Assembly: GCA_036971615.1 (NCBI GenBank)
Contig: JAYKKR010000005.1
Span: forward strand, 992,001-1,056,000
Length of the DNA stretch: 64,000 nt
Source: Amyloporia xantha
Lineage: Eukaryota; Basidiomycota; Agaricomycetes; Polyporales; Adustoporiaceae
Direction of reading: 5' to 3'
The position numbers and the translations under genes are program-made. Of this stretch, positions 12,201 to 23,166 are shown piece by piece. Numbering within the stretch: the stretch's first letter is position 1; each line of letters begins with the position of its first letter. Below the pieces are notes generated by a model. The model ran no database searches, had not been told where the DNA came from, and saw only the letters and a program-made list of their open reading frames with translations.

Positions 12201-13139
12201 CGTCGATCGGCCCATGGTCTCTCTAAGCTCGAGCAGAATTCCCAGCAGCATCCTTCCAGTCGTTCGTCAGATTCTAAGGAGGGGTTGGATACCAGCCTTC
12301 CAGATGAGAAGCAAGTTGCTTCCTTCATGGAGACACTATCTCGTACGCTGGCACAGTGGCAACACCCTCAAGACGTGATTGCGAACATGCCGAATCTCCC
12401 ACTCCCTCACCTACCTCATCTTCCTGGTATACCCGCGTGGAATGCACTTCCTCAGATGCCTGCAGTTTTCCCAGTCTTGGTTCCTATCCCGGCGTTGTCT
12501 GCGCTATGGGGCGACCGGCGTACTGGGGAAGGACAGACAAGAGGAGAAGAGAAGAATGTCAACGCGCAGCCATGGCTTGCTATGCCGACATCGCAAGACT
12601 GGCGAGCATTCTGGGAAAAGTGGATGACACAGGCTGCTCTTCCTGCAAGGCAGAGTGAGGATACTTCCGACGCTCCTCCTGCGTATTCCCCCAGGAGCTC
12701 CGATGTGGCTGACACTGCACTCCCTTTGAAAGAGAAGACTGTTCTCCCATCGAGTAGCGTCATTTTGCAACCTCCCGCGATTGACCAATCTGTTTCCCGG
12801 CATATTGAATACCAATCTCTTCCCCTACCTGAAGACGAGGTCAAGGCGTATGCCTATCGACCGACACATAAGCCTTCACGTAATCAAAAGAAACGTAAGT
12901 TCCATACCCTCGAGTAATGGATAGTGGTCCTTATTTTCCTTTTGCAGATGATCGTATGCTTATATTATTCTGGATCCCGATTCTTTTGAGTGAGTCCGCA
13001 AAACTTGAGGTCTGCTTGTGTAGACGCTGACGAGCTGTGCCTCACAGTTGGTGCCATATGGGCCTTCTTCCATTTCATGCGCGTCGCCTTTCACGCGACT
13101 AGAGCCGTCCTCACTATAAAGGCTGGGTTGAGGGTGTAA
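9207..13139 (+). CDS. Mga2/Spt23-type membrane-tethered transcription factor (IPT + ankyrin)
   Basis: Eight exons (9207-9445, 9522-9740, 9795-9997, 10050-10150, 10205-11445, 11498-12894, 12948-12989, 13048-13139) give about 1177 residues in frame. Residues 130-330 hold the N-terminal region typical of the family (TKSRVETQVRLTIDL, VGSWKWLRLPR, CYCRHHRERVGFHVHF). An IPT/TIG domain follows (HRLIPSSGPTYGGIEVTVLG), then ankyrin repeats (TLLHLATMAKFPALVDFLI; NGCTALFLAAVVRSWECARV). A single C-terminal helix (MLILFWIPILLIGAIWAFF) anchors the protein, presumably in the ER. In yeast, such precursors are released by ubiquitin and proteasome processing when membranes are too saturated and then activate the OLE1 desaturase gene. 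That role is inferred here from homology. Confidence 0.9.
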
Positions 13140-13485
13140 TCCGTACCATAACTTTCAGGACGTGTGTGTGGCTTACATATCTTTGGAATTGATCTGCTTA
13201 GTTTCTGTATTCACAGTTTTATCCTGTTTTGAATTAATACATGCTATTTCGTTCATAGACAGGTTTACATTGTATCTTACTTACAGCGTTTGCATGAAAT
13301 TAGATGAAACACCTTCCTCCAGTCTGAAACGTCAGGCTGCTTGCGTTTGCCGGCCCTAAACTTCGTGTCGGAACCGTACAAGCAGTTGATGTCGAATCTC
13401 GATGACAAGTACGTCCTGCTTTGACTTTCTGTTGTCAAACCTGCTGGTTACTAGAAGACAAATCCGGTCCTGCTACGGCTTGCTC

Positions 13486-14314
13486 ATGTCTTCTCCCGAC
13501 AAAGTCAGCGATTGCTCAGAGAAATGTTCTTATTGCGTCAAGACATTCGGCGATGTGAACCTTAAATTATGCAGTCAGTGCCGGTGCGTATCTTCTGCTC
13601 GCTCGTTTTGGACTTGACAAATGCTTCAACATTTGTTCAGAATGGTCCGCTACTGCTCCGTGGAGTGCCAGAAGGCTGCATGGCCCACTCACAAAGCACG
13701 ATGCAAGACAGGAGAAGCTTACCAAGATGCTCGGGCACAAGACAAGGAAGCGAGGACTTTGGACAATGATTTCTCGAAGTGGCTCGACTGCTGGCGAACC
13801 GTCATAGCCAACGTCTCGATGGCTGGATTTGACCTCGCGAACCACCCGCACGATCGACTTGCTACTCATTGGTGAGGTCGTCCAAGACTGACGCGTCCCC
13901 CCTGGTGTTGATAGTGAAGGTAGTGTCTACACTGAAGTGCAGCGGCGTTCAAACCCTCCTACTGTCGCCCAATCGTTTAGGGTTAATATCTATTCTTTCT
14001 CTTAAACGAACATTGCTGAAACCTTGTCTCCATCTCAGATGACGAAAGCCAAAATTCTCTCCAGGTGTGAGGCAGTCGATAAACTTCGTCAGGCGAAATG
14101 CACTACCGAAGAACAGATAAACAGTTGGAAGCAAGACAACAGGGGAGACCACACAGTTCATGCCATCATACGCTTCCATGATTTGACGCGCTTCCTCTGG
14201 TTCTCGCTCAAGGATCTCGCCCAGTTCAGGCAAGACCCAGAATCATCCGCAAGGCTAGCCGCAGACTGGGACCAAATGCTCATGGCTGTCATTGAACACG
14301 GGCATAGGATGTGA
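13486..14314 (+). CDS. MYND-type zinc finger protein
   Basis: Four exons (13486-13583, 13641-13871, 13915-13981, 14039-14314) give 223 residues. The MYND finger lies near the N-terminus with the expected Cys/His spacing: CSYC, LCSQCR, YCSVECQ and WPTHKARC. The first intron splits the arginine codon before MVRYCS. The rest (DKEARTLDNDFSKWLDCWR; VQRRSNPPTVAQSFRV) resembles the many agaricomycete MYND proteins of unknown role, where the finger is thought to bind proline-rich partners. An in-frame ATG lies further upstream at 13402, but the segment between reads like non-coding sequence, so I chose 13486. The acceptor at 13914 was chosen because it keeps the conserved RRSNPP segment in frame. Confidence 0.78.
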
Positions 14315-15530
14315 CTACTCGCGCACTGGATGGGTTTTTGGAGAAGCATATGTCTTCACGTCCACTGTTTCTTCTCATGTATCATTTGTTCTGGGCCATT
14401 GGCGTTTGGACTGTTTGTTATGTCTCATGAGGATCTGTATATGGTTACATGAATAACGTACCCTTATTCCCAGATTCCTATAATATGTATCATTCTGGGA
14501 ACTTCCTTTGAGGGGTGCTTGCGCCCGCATTGACAACTCGGGCACTGTACATTCTGAGTTCTCAGCCACAGACGCGATCAGGAAGGCGCGAAACTGCCGG
14601 CCCTAAATCCACCGCCATTACGATCGCAATTCTAATCAAATATCAGCAGTCCTTTTGTTGCTACCATCGCGCCCACGCCATCGACCCTTCCCTCTCGTGT
14701 CTGCGCAGCATTGCCCACTCATTTTACTCGTGCTTGGTTCCTCAGCTCTAGCCTGCGGCGCCGAAAATTTCTTTGCTGCAGAAGGAAAAAAGCCTCTACC
14801 AAAGTTTCCGCGACATCATCCTGCCAGCCTCATCGACACCGTCTCCCAGGAATGTATGTCGATTGTTCGCGTGCGTGGGCGGGCTCGACTGTATGAACCA
14901 GAGGCGTACGACCTGTGAGGGATCCTACTCGTGCTCCGGGCTGATCCGGGCTAGAGTAGCCAGTCTGTTTCGGTATGTATTCTCCCGGCCTCTTGATATC
15001 ACCCTCTGGGAAGGAAGAGGAAATAGGTATGGTATCCGTGGGTGTGTATACCTGCATGATGGTGGAGGCTAGAAGAGCAAACAGTGGCAGAGTCCTGCTC
15101 TCGCATGATGGACTGAGCTCAATGTGGAAATGTCTCGATAAGTCGGTAAGTTCCCGACACCGTTCGGCCTTGGGACAGTGAACACGACAAGCGACGGCAC
15201 CTCGGGGGAGCAGGCGATGTTCGTTGCAGTAGCGACAAGGGTTAGTGTTGCACAACGGTCTTTCCTATCATCGCAACACCGGGTGCCGTGGCACCCCATG
15301 TCCACCCTGACTGAGCACTGCAGACTTCGTACCAAGAGCGAGCGCAATCGCATGTGTACATCGCATGCCAGTTGTGGCCTCTCTCCATCATGGCTCCTAC
15401 TCTCCTCCTCTCGGTTCGTCTGAACGCATCGAGCTTCTCAGCGCACTCGTCGCTACTGATCGACTGTGCAGAGCCTATGTGCTCTCGTGACTGTGGTGCG
15501 TTTGATTCTGCTGAGCTGGCCACTGGCAAA
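14315..15530. other. Intergenic, no confident gene
   Basis: Overlapping short open frames occur on both strands around 14650-15260. One plus-strand frame (14655-14918) begins with a leader-like hydrophobic segment but has no recognisable continuation. I would not call a gene without transcript data. Confidence 0.35.
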
Positions 15531-15534
15531 TGAT

Positions 15535-15790
15535 GGTTGCAATTTGATACTACATCAGCAAAATCAACATGTTTTATTATTTTCCTTTTTTGTCTTGTCG
15601 CGTCTTATGTTACCAGAAAAGGAAACTAAGGCATCAAAGGACTCAGAAAGAGTGTCGATCGCATTGGGGCAAGACACGCTCGCATTATAGATTGTCTTAT
15701 TTTCCTTACACAAGACATCAAGTCCAAATAAGGAGAAAAAGGTAAACAATACAAATGTTTGATTTTGCTGATGTAATGGCAACCCCATTG
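15535..15790. repeat. Imperfect inverted repeat with about 75-base loop
   Basis: The left arm (about 15535-15625) and the reverse complement of the right arm (about 15700-15790) share an exact block, TACATCAGCAAAATCAA. Looser similarity covers about 60-80 bases and includes T/C-rich runs with CTTTTTT and GTCTTG. Read as protein, both arms give a similar LHQQNQ peptide, which is what the inverted repeat would produce. The loop is ordinary CpG-containing sequence. It could be a MITE-like relic or a hairpin transcript. Confidence 0.5.
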
Positions 15791-16436
15791 CTACTCAGAA
15801 GGCTGTGAAACCACTCATGTCCTGCTTCATTCCGGGGATGCCTACAATGTCTCATTGCTTGATTTGGCTGGGATGTTTGTGCCCATTCCATGGTGACCTG
15901 AAGTGAGCCGCATCACGCAGAATGGACCATTTGAGTTGACTGTTAGTTGATCCATGGTACATATGGCTGCATCCATGTGTTGCACCCAGAAATGTGTCCA
16001 CCAGACTTGATTAGCAGAGTGGGCCCTTGGATCAGCCTGAGATCTGCAAATGGGCTTGTCAAAGAATATATGGAAAGAATTGACCAGGTTGTTGGGGCTA
16101 GTATGACAAGCTGAGTGTCATGTGACATTGAGGACTTGTGATGGCTGTGAAATACATGGTGGTGGGTGGAGAATGATGCCAATATGAGAAACAGTGAAAT
16201 GAGAGATGGCTTGAGTTCTCTCTTTGTGAAAATCTTGTGGTGTTGTGGAAAGTAATCAGACCCAGAGTCCCTCAGGCTGGTTCTGCCAGGTGATGTACTG
16301 CAGGAGAGTGTAATGGAACTTGAATTTAGTTGTCTGCAATGAATTAGGCTAGTTGAGAGAAAGGTTGCCCATAGTCATCTTTGGAAAAAATTTACTATAA
16401 GTCATAGTTCAAATTAGGGAGGTTGACATTTGACAC
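15791..16436. other. CpG-free non-coding stretch
   Basis: From about 15930 onward there is essentially no CG dinucleotide, unlike sequence before 15780 and after 18060. No gene is seen. It continues into the F-box gene on its right. Confidence 0.5.
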
Positions 16437-18039
16437 TTACAGTAATTCATGAAGCAGACTCTGGGTCATGCCACCCAGATGAGTGGATCCAGATCCCTCT
16501 CCCCCTAAACCAGTGTCTTCTGAAAACTCTTCTGGAAACTCCTCTTCTGAGAACTCTTCTGAATCCTCTTCTGAATTCTCTTTTGAATCCTCTTTGGAAT
16601 CCTCTTCTGAACTATCTTCTGTAGATTTCATGTTAAGACCATCAGAATCCAGAGTTTTATCCATATAGAATGCAGGCACACCTGTGAGTGAGTCAATAAT
16701 TTGGATATTTGCTGCTGTGTAAGTGTAGCTTTTCTCCCATACATACACTGCAACCTTCAGCTTCTCCTGGCTGTAAAGACTTTTTGATAGCTTCATCAAA
16801 TGTGTTGCAATGCCACAAGCCCTCCTTTCATCACCTTCACCATATTGATCTGTCATAGTAATCTCAAATTCCACCATCTCGAGGTTATAAAAGGCTGGCC
16901 CTTCCAGGAGAGCCATAACAGGGGCCCATTGATCCAATGATTTCAGAGTGCTAGATAGTCCCCAGAGAGGGGCCAGAAACAGAAGTTGCCACTTACTACC
17001 ACAACTGATGTGTGATAGCAAGTCAGTCACTTCCAATATATCTTGATAATCCCACATTTCCAACTTCAACTTGTCCAATGCTGAGAGCTTGATGGATGAT
17101 GTTAGAACATGACCTGTGGCTCAGTGAGTCTCTAGAATATGGACAGCAGGGTCTCCAAATGACAACAGACTGACCAAAGCCATCATCACCTTTAAGGGCC
17201 AAGTTCTTCAGATTACCAGCACTTGCAGCTAGAAATGACTCAATGTCATGTCTTTTAAACAATCTAACTCTGGCATTGATGGATAATGTTTGGATGGACT
17301 TGCATAAGAATGTGTAGGAAAAGAATTCGAAAAGTGGATTGATTGTATCATCAGCATCAATGACAAGATGTTTCAAATTGCACCTATTGCTCCTTTGTCT
17401 TTGAGGCTCCCACAAGAATGCTGGTGTCTTGAAATTGACATCACTCATGGTTAGCCTGATAAGCACAGGCATTGCACAAATAAGGCGGTAGAGCTCATTG
17501 GGAGTGTTGAGTGTGCAGTATGTCAGATTCAGAGTGTGGACCAATGAAAATAGGGGGAAAAGCATAGGAGGGCTGAGGTGTGAAGGTACATGTATCCAGG
17601 TTGCATTCTGAATAGAAAGCACCTTGACCTGGGGTAGAGCTCGTGCCAGGAGAAGGGGAACAAGATGGATGAAATCCTGGCCTGGTTTTCTCCATGAAGA
17701 TGATTGGTTTTTCAACCAACATTTTTCATAAGATCCCCAGTTTCCCATGAGATGCAAATGGTGCATTGGATGCAGTGGTAGCTTTGTTTTGCAAGTATAC
17801 GCAACACTGTCCAGGGCTTTGTGACTGTCAATAAAGACACTGTGATACAGTGCCTTGCAACTAGATGGGAGGAAGGCATGGCAAACTAGGCAGCATGCAG
17901 TGAGAGTTGAAATTATAATCATGGAATGCCCTGCCCATCTATGTCCGTGATAATGGTTCTCATCCTCGAGAGACCCAATTATACGCTCAAATATTTCGAG
18001 TGGGAACACAGGTCCCCTGTTGTCTATCAACTGGGCCAT
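16437..18039 (-). CDS. F-box/LRR-like protein in a CpG-depleted block
   Basis: Two exons (18039-17145 and 17080-16437) give 512 residues. The intron is bounded by gtccat and ctctcag, with a TCTAAC branch-point-like site inside. The N-terminus (FPLEIFERIIGSLED, then TLTACCLVCHAF) has the pattern of an F-box, and the body has leucine-rich strand motifs (VHTLNLTYCTLN, NLKHLVIDADD). The C-terminal 60 residues are an acidic Ser/Glu run made of short EEDS/KEDS units. F-box proteins usually bring targets to SCF ubiquitin ligases; the target is unknown. The coding sequence contains very few CpG dinucleotides yet stays open. The weak donor is the main doubt; without that splice the first exon frame would run on to a stop at 17023. 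Confidence 0.65.
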
Positions 18040-20164
18040 GTGTGGAATTGGATAGTGGGGTGTGGGGAGAATGTGTGTCGTGGCTGGTCAGGACAAGGAT
18101 GGGATGGAGCAAAGCCGTGGACGAGCTCGAATGATCGAATCCTTGCAATGATGTGTCTGACGACGATCAACACCGACGACGAGGAAAGTGCTTGCAGGAT
18201 AAACGAGCTTTGACTACCGTCAGTGAGGTCTCAATTTGGCAAATGTGCGAGACTCACAGTACGCGAATTCGCTTTTGTTCCGCACGAAGCACACGCAAGG
18301 TGTGACGACGCAAAGAATAGTACTCGGCGTGGCGTCACGACGTGCCGAAGACAACGCAGTCACGGAGGACAAAGTCGCTATCAGGCGCGAGCACGATGCG
18401 GGGATCGCACGGCGGCGTAGGCGAGATCAAATGTCGGTAGGGGGTGAAGGACGTCTGTAGATCGCGCGATATCGGCGTGCCGGTGAGCAGCGCTGATTGA
18501 CAGCACGAGGCAGTAGTGTACGAACGTCGCCTTGAACTACAGAGCGACGAGACAATTCGAGGTTGGTCAACGGGATGACTGGTCGACAGGATAATCGGTC
18601 GGCGAGATGAGCAAGAGCGCGGTGCAGCGGGAGCGTAGACAAACGGCACTCGAATCAAGCGGGACGATGGGACCGATGAAGAGGGGTTCCCACAGACGGC
18701 AGGTTCTTATGTTCGCTCGAGGACACGCGTTTAGCTGGAGGGCAGTATTAAGGTTCTTAGGACATAGGGTGGCCCGGCGCGAGGCTCTCCCCACATCCCG
18801 GTTCTATGTACGTCGTTGCACAGGCTGCAGTACTGCCATGAGCGCTCAGTAGATTGCGTGACCGGCGAAGATACTAGCCATGCGTCGAATGAGAGGATAG
18901 ACGCAGACCTCCTCCGATTGGAATGCTTCCCAGCATATTCTGCGCGTCGCGTCCCGACAATCTCGTAGACTCGTAGATGCTGAAATCGTCCGACATTCGT
19001 CGGCCAAGCACACTTATCATCGAGAATCAGATTCGAGGCATTAGAAACTGTATACGAGGCTTGTAAATGTAGAATGTCGAATTCGAGGAGTATTCCTACC
19101 GCATACACGCCCCGAACGGAGCGATCGCCGAGCTATGTTGAGCGACTCAAAAGATCCCGGCGAAGAGCATGGGGTCCGACAAGAATAGACCCACACAAAC
19201 TGGGCGTCCAAACCGGTGGTGAAGGGCCGAGCGAGGCGAGGCAGAAGAACCGAGATAAGAAGAAATTGAAAGGTGGTGGTCGCACTATAATAAAGATGGC
19301 TGTGGAAGGAAAGCAGCGCAGAGCTCATAATTGGCGGCGTTGAGGACGGTTCTTCACACCACCTGCGCGGGTCGGGTGCACCTGCCAGCGATAATTCAGC
19401 ACGATATGTCGAAGTACAGTGGTCGCACAAGGAAGGCAGCGAGATCAATGAACAGGACGTCAATCGGTCATGACAGCGTTCACTCAAATCCAAGTCTGTT
19501 CCTTGTCAAGTCTCTGAATTCAGCCGCTACGGGTCCAAAATGCTTGCAGCTGGGGTCAATCTATCTATGCAGTGAATACTGCTATTATATTTTCTGACTC
19601 ATGTATCCCTTCTGCAGTTCCGCGACATTTACTCCAAATCGTGAAAGCATGAAGCAAGCCCCGCCGGTACGTTTGAACACACAGCAGTCTTCAGGCTCTG
19701 ACGATGTGCTAGCGCCGTGGGTGACGTACTTACAGAGCCGCGCCGGGTGAAGACATCCTACGAGGGCACGCCGGTCTAAAGCTCGATAGTCGGAGTAGAC
19801 GACCTTGGAGATGGCCACTTGCACGACATATGGGCGCTGTCCCAGAGGTCGACGGTTGAGGTGTGGCGGATTTGACATTTGATATGACGAAGGGCCGTGC
19901 CCAACGTGAGACTATCCATCATCGCCTTTATTCATCCATCATAGCTGGGGCCCGCCTACGACCGACATCCTCGCAGCTGACGCGCCCGTCATCGCCAGTT
20001 CGTGCTGACGATCTATTTTCTACATCTATGATCATTCGCTAGCATACATTGCACAGTCTCAAGATATTATGCTACGCGGATGAGGTACGACCCATAAATC
20101 CTCTGATTCTCCACATAGAATCAAGTTCCTCGAGCTGTGAACGGTAGTGAATATTGGGCATGAT
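18040..20164. other. Intergenic, no confident gene
   Basis: CpG returns to normal levels here. The only plausible open frame is on the minus strand at 19878-19585. It starts MSNPPHLNRRPLGQRPY, runs 97 codons and carries a possible GTAAGT donor inside. It matches no family I know and could equally be the first exon of an unrecognised gene. The rest is filled with short overlapping frames. Confidence 0.3.
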
Positions 20165-21656
20165 TCAGCCAAAGGAAATCAAACGTGCCAATTTCGCGAA
20201 TCCTTCTTCGCGGACGACCTTAGAAACCAGGCCCTCCAGTTCAGTGCGTGGCATGTTATATAGCGATGATGTCTTTTCGAGGCAAGCCATGAGGCTTTGT
20301 GAATTAATGGCTGTTTCCGTACGATTTGCCTCGGCTAGCTGTTGGGTCGTCGTGATAGGTACGGATGCCAAAGCGGGGTTTCCCAGCAGAGAGTGTGCTG
20401 ACTCAGAATTAGAAACAGAAGAATTGACCTTATCCGAAAGCTTAGCAGAGCCTGAGCTTTGAGCAAACGAGGCGCGTTCAGGTACTTTTGCGCCAGTTTG
20501 AGACGAGTCAGATTGTGCATACGCCGAGTACTCTGCGATAGCGGAGGAAGTCGTGATAGCAGAAGATGGGCGGGATCGGTAAGTATCGTCAGATGTCACT
20601 ACACCGCTAGAATGTCCCAACACTGTGGACTGGTGATCCACTAGAGGGCGTTGTGTGCTGTCGCTTTGTTCCCAGCGTGGTATCTGAACATTGATTGGCC
20701 GAGGCGGGTACTCTGTGAAGCCATGTGAGGTAAGGGGCTGCATCTGACTCGGTGTAGATCTCCCAGAGGGGCGTTCTCCAAGCATCGGAACATTGGACCA
20801 AGGCAAGGAGATTGCACCGGAAGGACGGGATGGGAGCTCTGGTCGTTGGGAGGGTATAACATCCGTGAAGCTGAACTGACTGGACGCTACCGAGACAGGA
20901 TTTCCGGGCTGTATGCGCATGGAGCTGCCAGTATGTTGGAGACCAGGACCATTTTGGGAAGCATATCCAGCAACAGATGGAGCAACACCGGCAGGCTGCA
21001 TCATCGTTATAGACCGAGCCATATTGCGCCCTGGAGGTGGCATCGGGTTCGCTTTGCAAGGACAGATAAATTTGATCGAGTCAATGAAGCTCGCAGCGAA
21101 AGTTGCAGACTGGAATGTGATCTGAAAACGTCTATAAGACTATAAGACCGTTCAGTAGTGGTAATAAAACAACTTATAAGTGGCTATATGCGTACTGCTG
21201 TGGCTCCTGCCGGTATCACGCGAGGGTGCAAATAGCGTATCCCTATGACAGCATCGCGATAGACAGCTTTCAACGGCAGTCCTTGAGGAGCTGAATTTCG
21301 ATCTTGATAAGTCGAGGAGAACGTGAGGAGGTCCAGGTCTTCCTGTATAAACCGACAGATGCCGCTCATCTACTAAAATCGCGATCAAGAATGCAAGCAG
21401 ACCATACAAATACCACTTCGCGCTGATCTACGTCCATTCCGTCTTGACCTTGATTCAGCGACCATAGAATGCGTGTCCTGAACGATTCCAGTTCTCCATT
21501 TGTGGATTTCTTCACGTCGACGACTAATTGGATCACTGGGTTGGTGAAGTGCTGCCAGTCCTGTTCCCCTTGTTCTGATCCTCCATGAACTTGCGCATAC
21601 GAGCGCGAGTATTTGACAAGATTGTACGTTGTCGTTGCTGTCGTTGAGCGAGACAT
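20165..21656 (-). CDS. Rec114-like meiotic recombination protein (tentative)
   Basis: Three exons (21656-21414, 21369-21196, 21139-20165) give 463 residues in frame. The N-terminal 150 residues carry spaced motifs resembling the PH-like domain of Rec114: YNLVKYSRSY, DWQHFTN, LDLLTFSSTYQDR and RRFQITFQSATFAASFIDSI. A long disordered Ser/Pro/Gln-rich middle follows. The last 35 residues form one amphipathic helix (MPRTELEGLVSKVVREEGFAKL), as in the C-terminal Mei4-binding helix of Rec114/Rec7. That protein helps recruit Spo11 for meiotic double-strand breaks. The order of motifs fits, but the family diverges fast and I rely on pattern memory, so the name is provisional. Two donors are possible for intron 2; gtacgc at 21195 was preferred. 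Confidence 0.5.
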
Positions 21657-22066
21657 TGCCGGTGATCACTGGTAAGGACTCGTTAGTCACAGTCGAAGGT
21701 AAGGATGCATGCAGCGATCGCTCAGATAACTTACGAAGCACGCGTCGACACACGGTCATGTGACCGCGACGGACGAAACTGTATCCTGCGCCCCATTGAG
21801 CAAGCCCACTTCAGAGAAGACGTGTACGTTAACTTGTGTTGGAGGCTCATGTTGACGCGTTGACGTTTTGAAGGGGAATCCCAAACTTTCCATCAGATTT
21901 TTTCATGACGCAAACGCTGCTACGCCATAGTCTTCAGTCACAGGGCGCACCGCGAGACATCTGAATCCATTTCAGACACTGACACCAGCGTAAAGATCAA
22001 GGCTTAACCGTGCACATAAATATACCAGACGCTATAATACAATCGTTGTAATGATACACAAATTGA
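21657..22066. other. Intergenic, Rec114-like promoter side
   Basis: About 410 bases between the start of the Rec114-like gene and the stop of the AIM24-like gene, both on the minus strand. Nothing else is recognised. Confidence 0.5.
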
Positions 22067-23166
22067 TCATTGGTTGTTGTTCGGTAGCCTCTCCGCGATG
22101 AAACGAATCAAGTTATCAGTACTCCTAGATTGAATGTAGACAGTGCCGGGGCCAGTAAATCTGTAAACGAAACAATCAACAACTGAAAGCAACAGCCTGT
22201 GAGGGTATGCGAATGTACCTGCAGACGGCACCTTCATCTGTCTGAATAGTGGAGAGGATACCCCCGGCCTGGATCTTTTCTACGCTGTATTGGCAGTTCC
22301 ATGCAACAAGGTGGTCGTTGTTGACTGGTGAGAAGAACACATCCTCAATCAGAGCAAGCCTCTAATCGGTAGGAGCATCCCACTTACCAACCCACTGTTC
22401 GCCTGGTTGTAGGTGACGATTGATGATGGCACCCATGCCGTGCACAAACAGCATCCCTACACCGACTGCTTGGCCGGTAAACAAGCCGTGTCCTGAGACT
22501 GCATTTGAAAAATCAATCAACATCAAAGTTATTTCAAACCCGACAAGCGAACGTACACAGCATTTTTCCAAAACCCTGCGCTTTGGTCGTCATCTGGATA
22601 CCGGGGGTAGCTGCAATGAAAGCGTGCTTTCCGAAGAACCACGGAACGCTGCCATCCATCTGAATTGATGCGACATCGCCCCAAGTCTCGGGCGCCACCA
22701 CGACTTCACCCGGGCCGAAGAAATGAGCGAACGATAGCTGATGGCGCGATCAGTATGAACAGCACCCTCGGATCAGAAAAGATCTGCCTCACCTCTCCTC
22801 CAGTAAGCAACTTCTTGAAGCTGAAGTTCATCTAGCCATCGCCCCTCTGGTCAATCTCATGGTCCATCGTCCCACTGTAGCAGAAGCACGTACCTTTCCC
22901 TTGATCTGGACAGTCGGGTCCATCGAGACCATAGTACCAGGCTTGGCAAGAACCTCGTATCCCGGCTGAAGACGCATGTAGAGCATCGTGTTGCTGTCTC
23001 GGTGGTCGATCTTAAACTGCACACCCTCGAATGCGCCAGTAATCCTGGGACTACCGGCGTCGATCGGGCCAGCCGGTAGAGGTGCCTGTAACGGTGCCCC
23101 AGGGGGCGGGCCAGAATGGTGATGGTGGTGCACGGGAGGCTGGGGGTAACCTGGAGTGTACGACAT
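22067..23166 (-). CDS. AIM24-family protein
   Basis: Six exons (23166-22894, 22831-22793, 22737-22557, 22498-22388, 22324-22219, 22160-22067) give 267 residues. After a proline/histidine-rich N-terminus (HHHHHSGPPPGAPLQAP) the AIM24 beta-rich fold is complete: LYMRLQPGYEVLAKPGTMV, MNFSFKKLLTGGE, FGPGEVVVAPETWGDV, FSGHGLFTGQ, LVAWNCQYSVEKIQAGG and FTGPGTVYIQSRS. In yeast Aim24 is an inner-membrane mitochondrial protein that supports MICOS and respiratory complexes. Related proteins without a leader also occur in bacteria and fungi. No mitochondrial leader is seen here, so the cell location is open. Exon 2 is only 39 bases. Confidence 0.85.
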
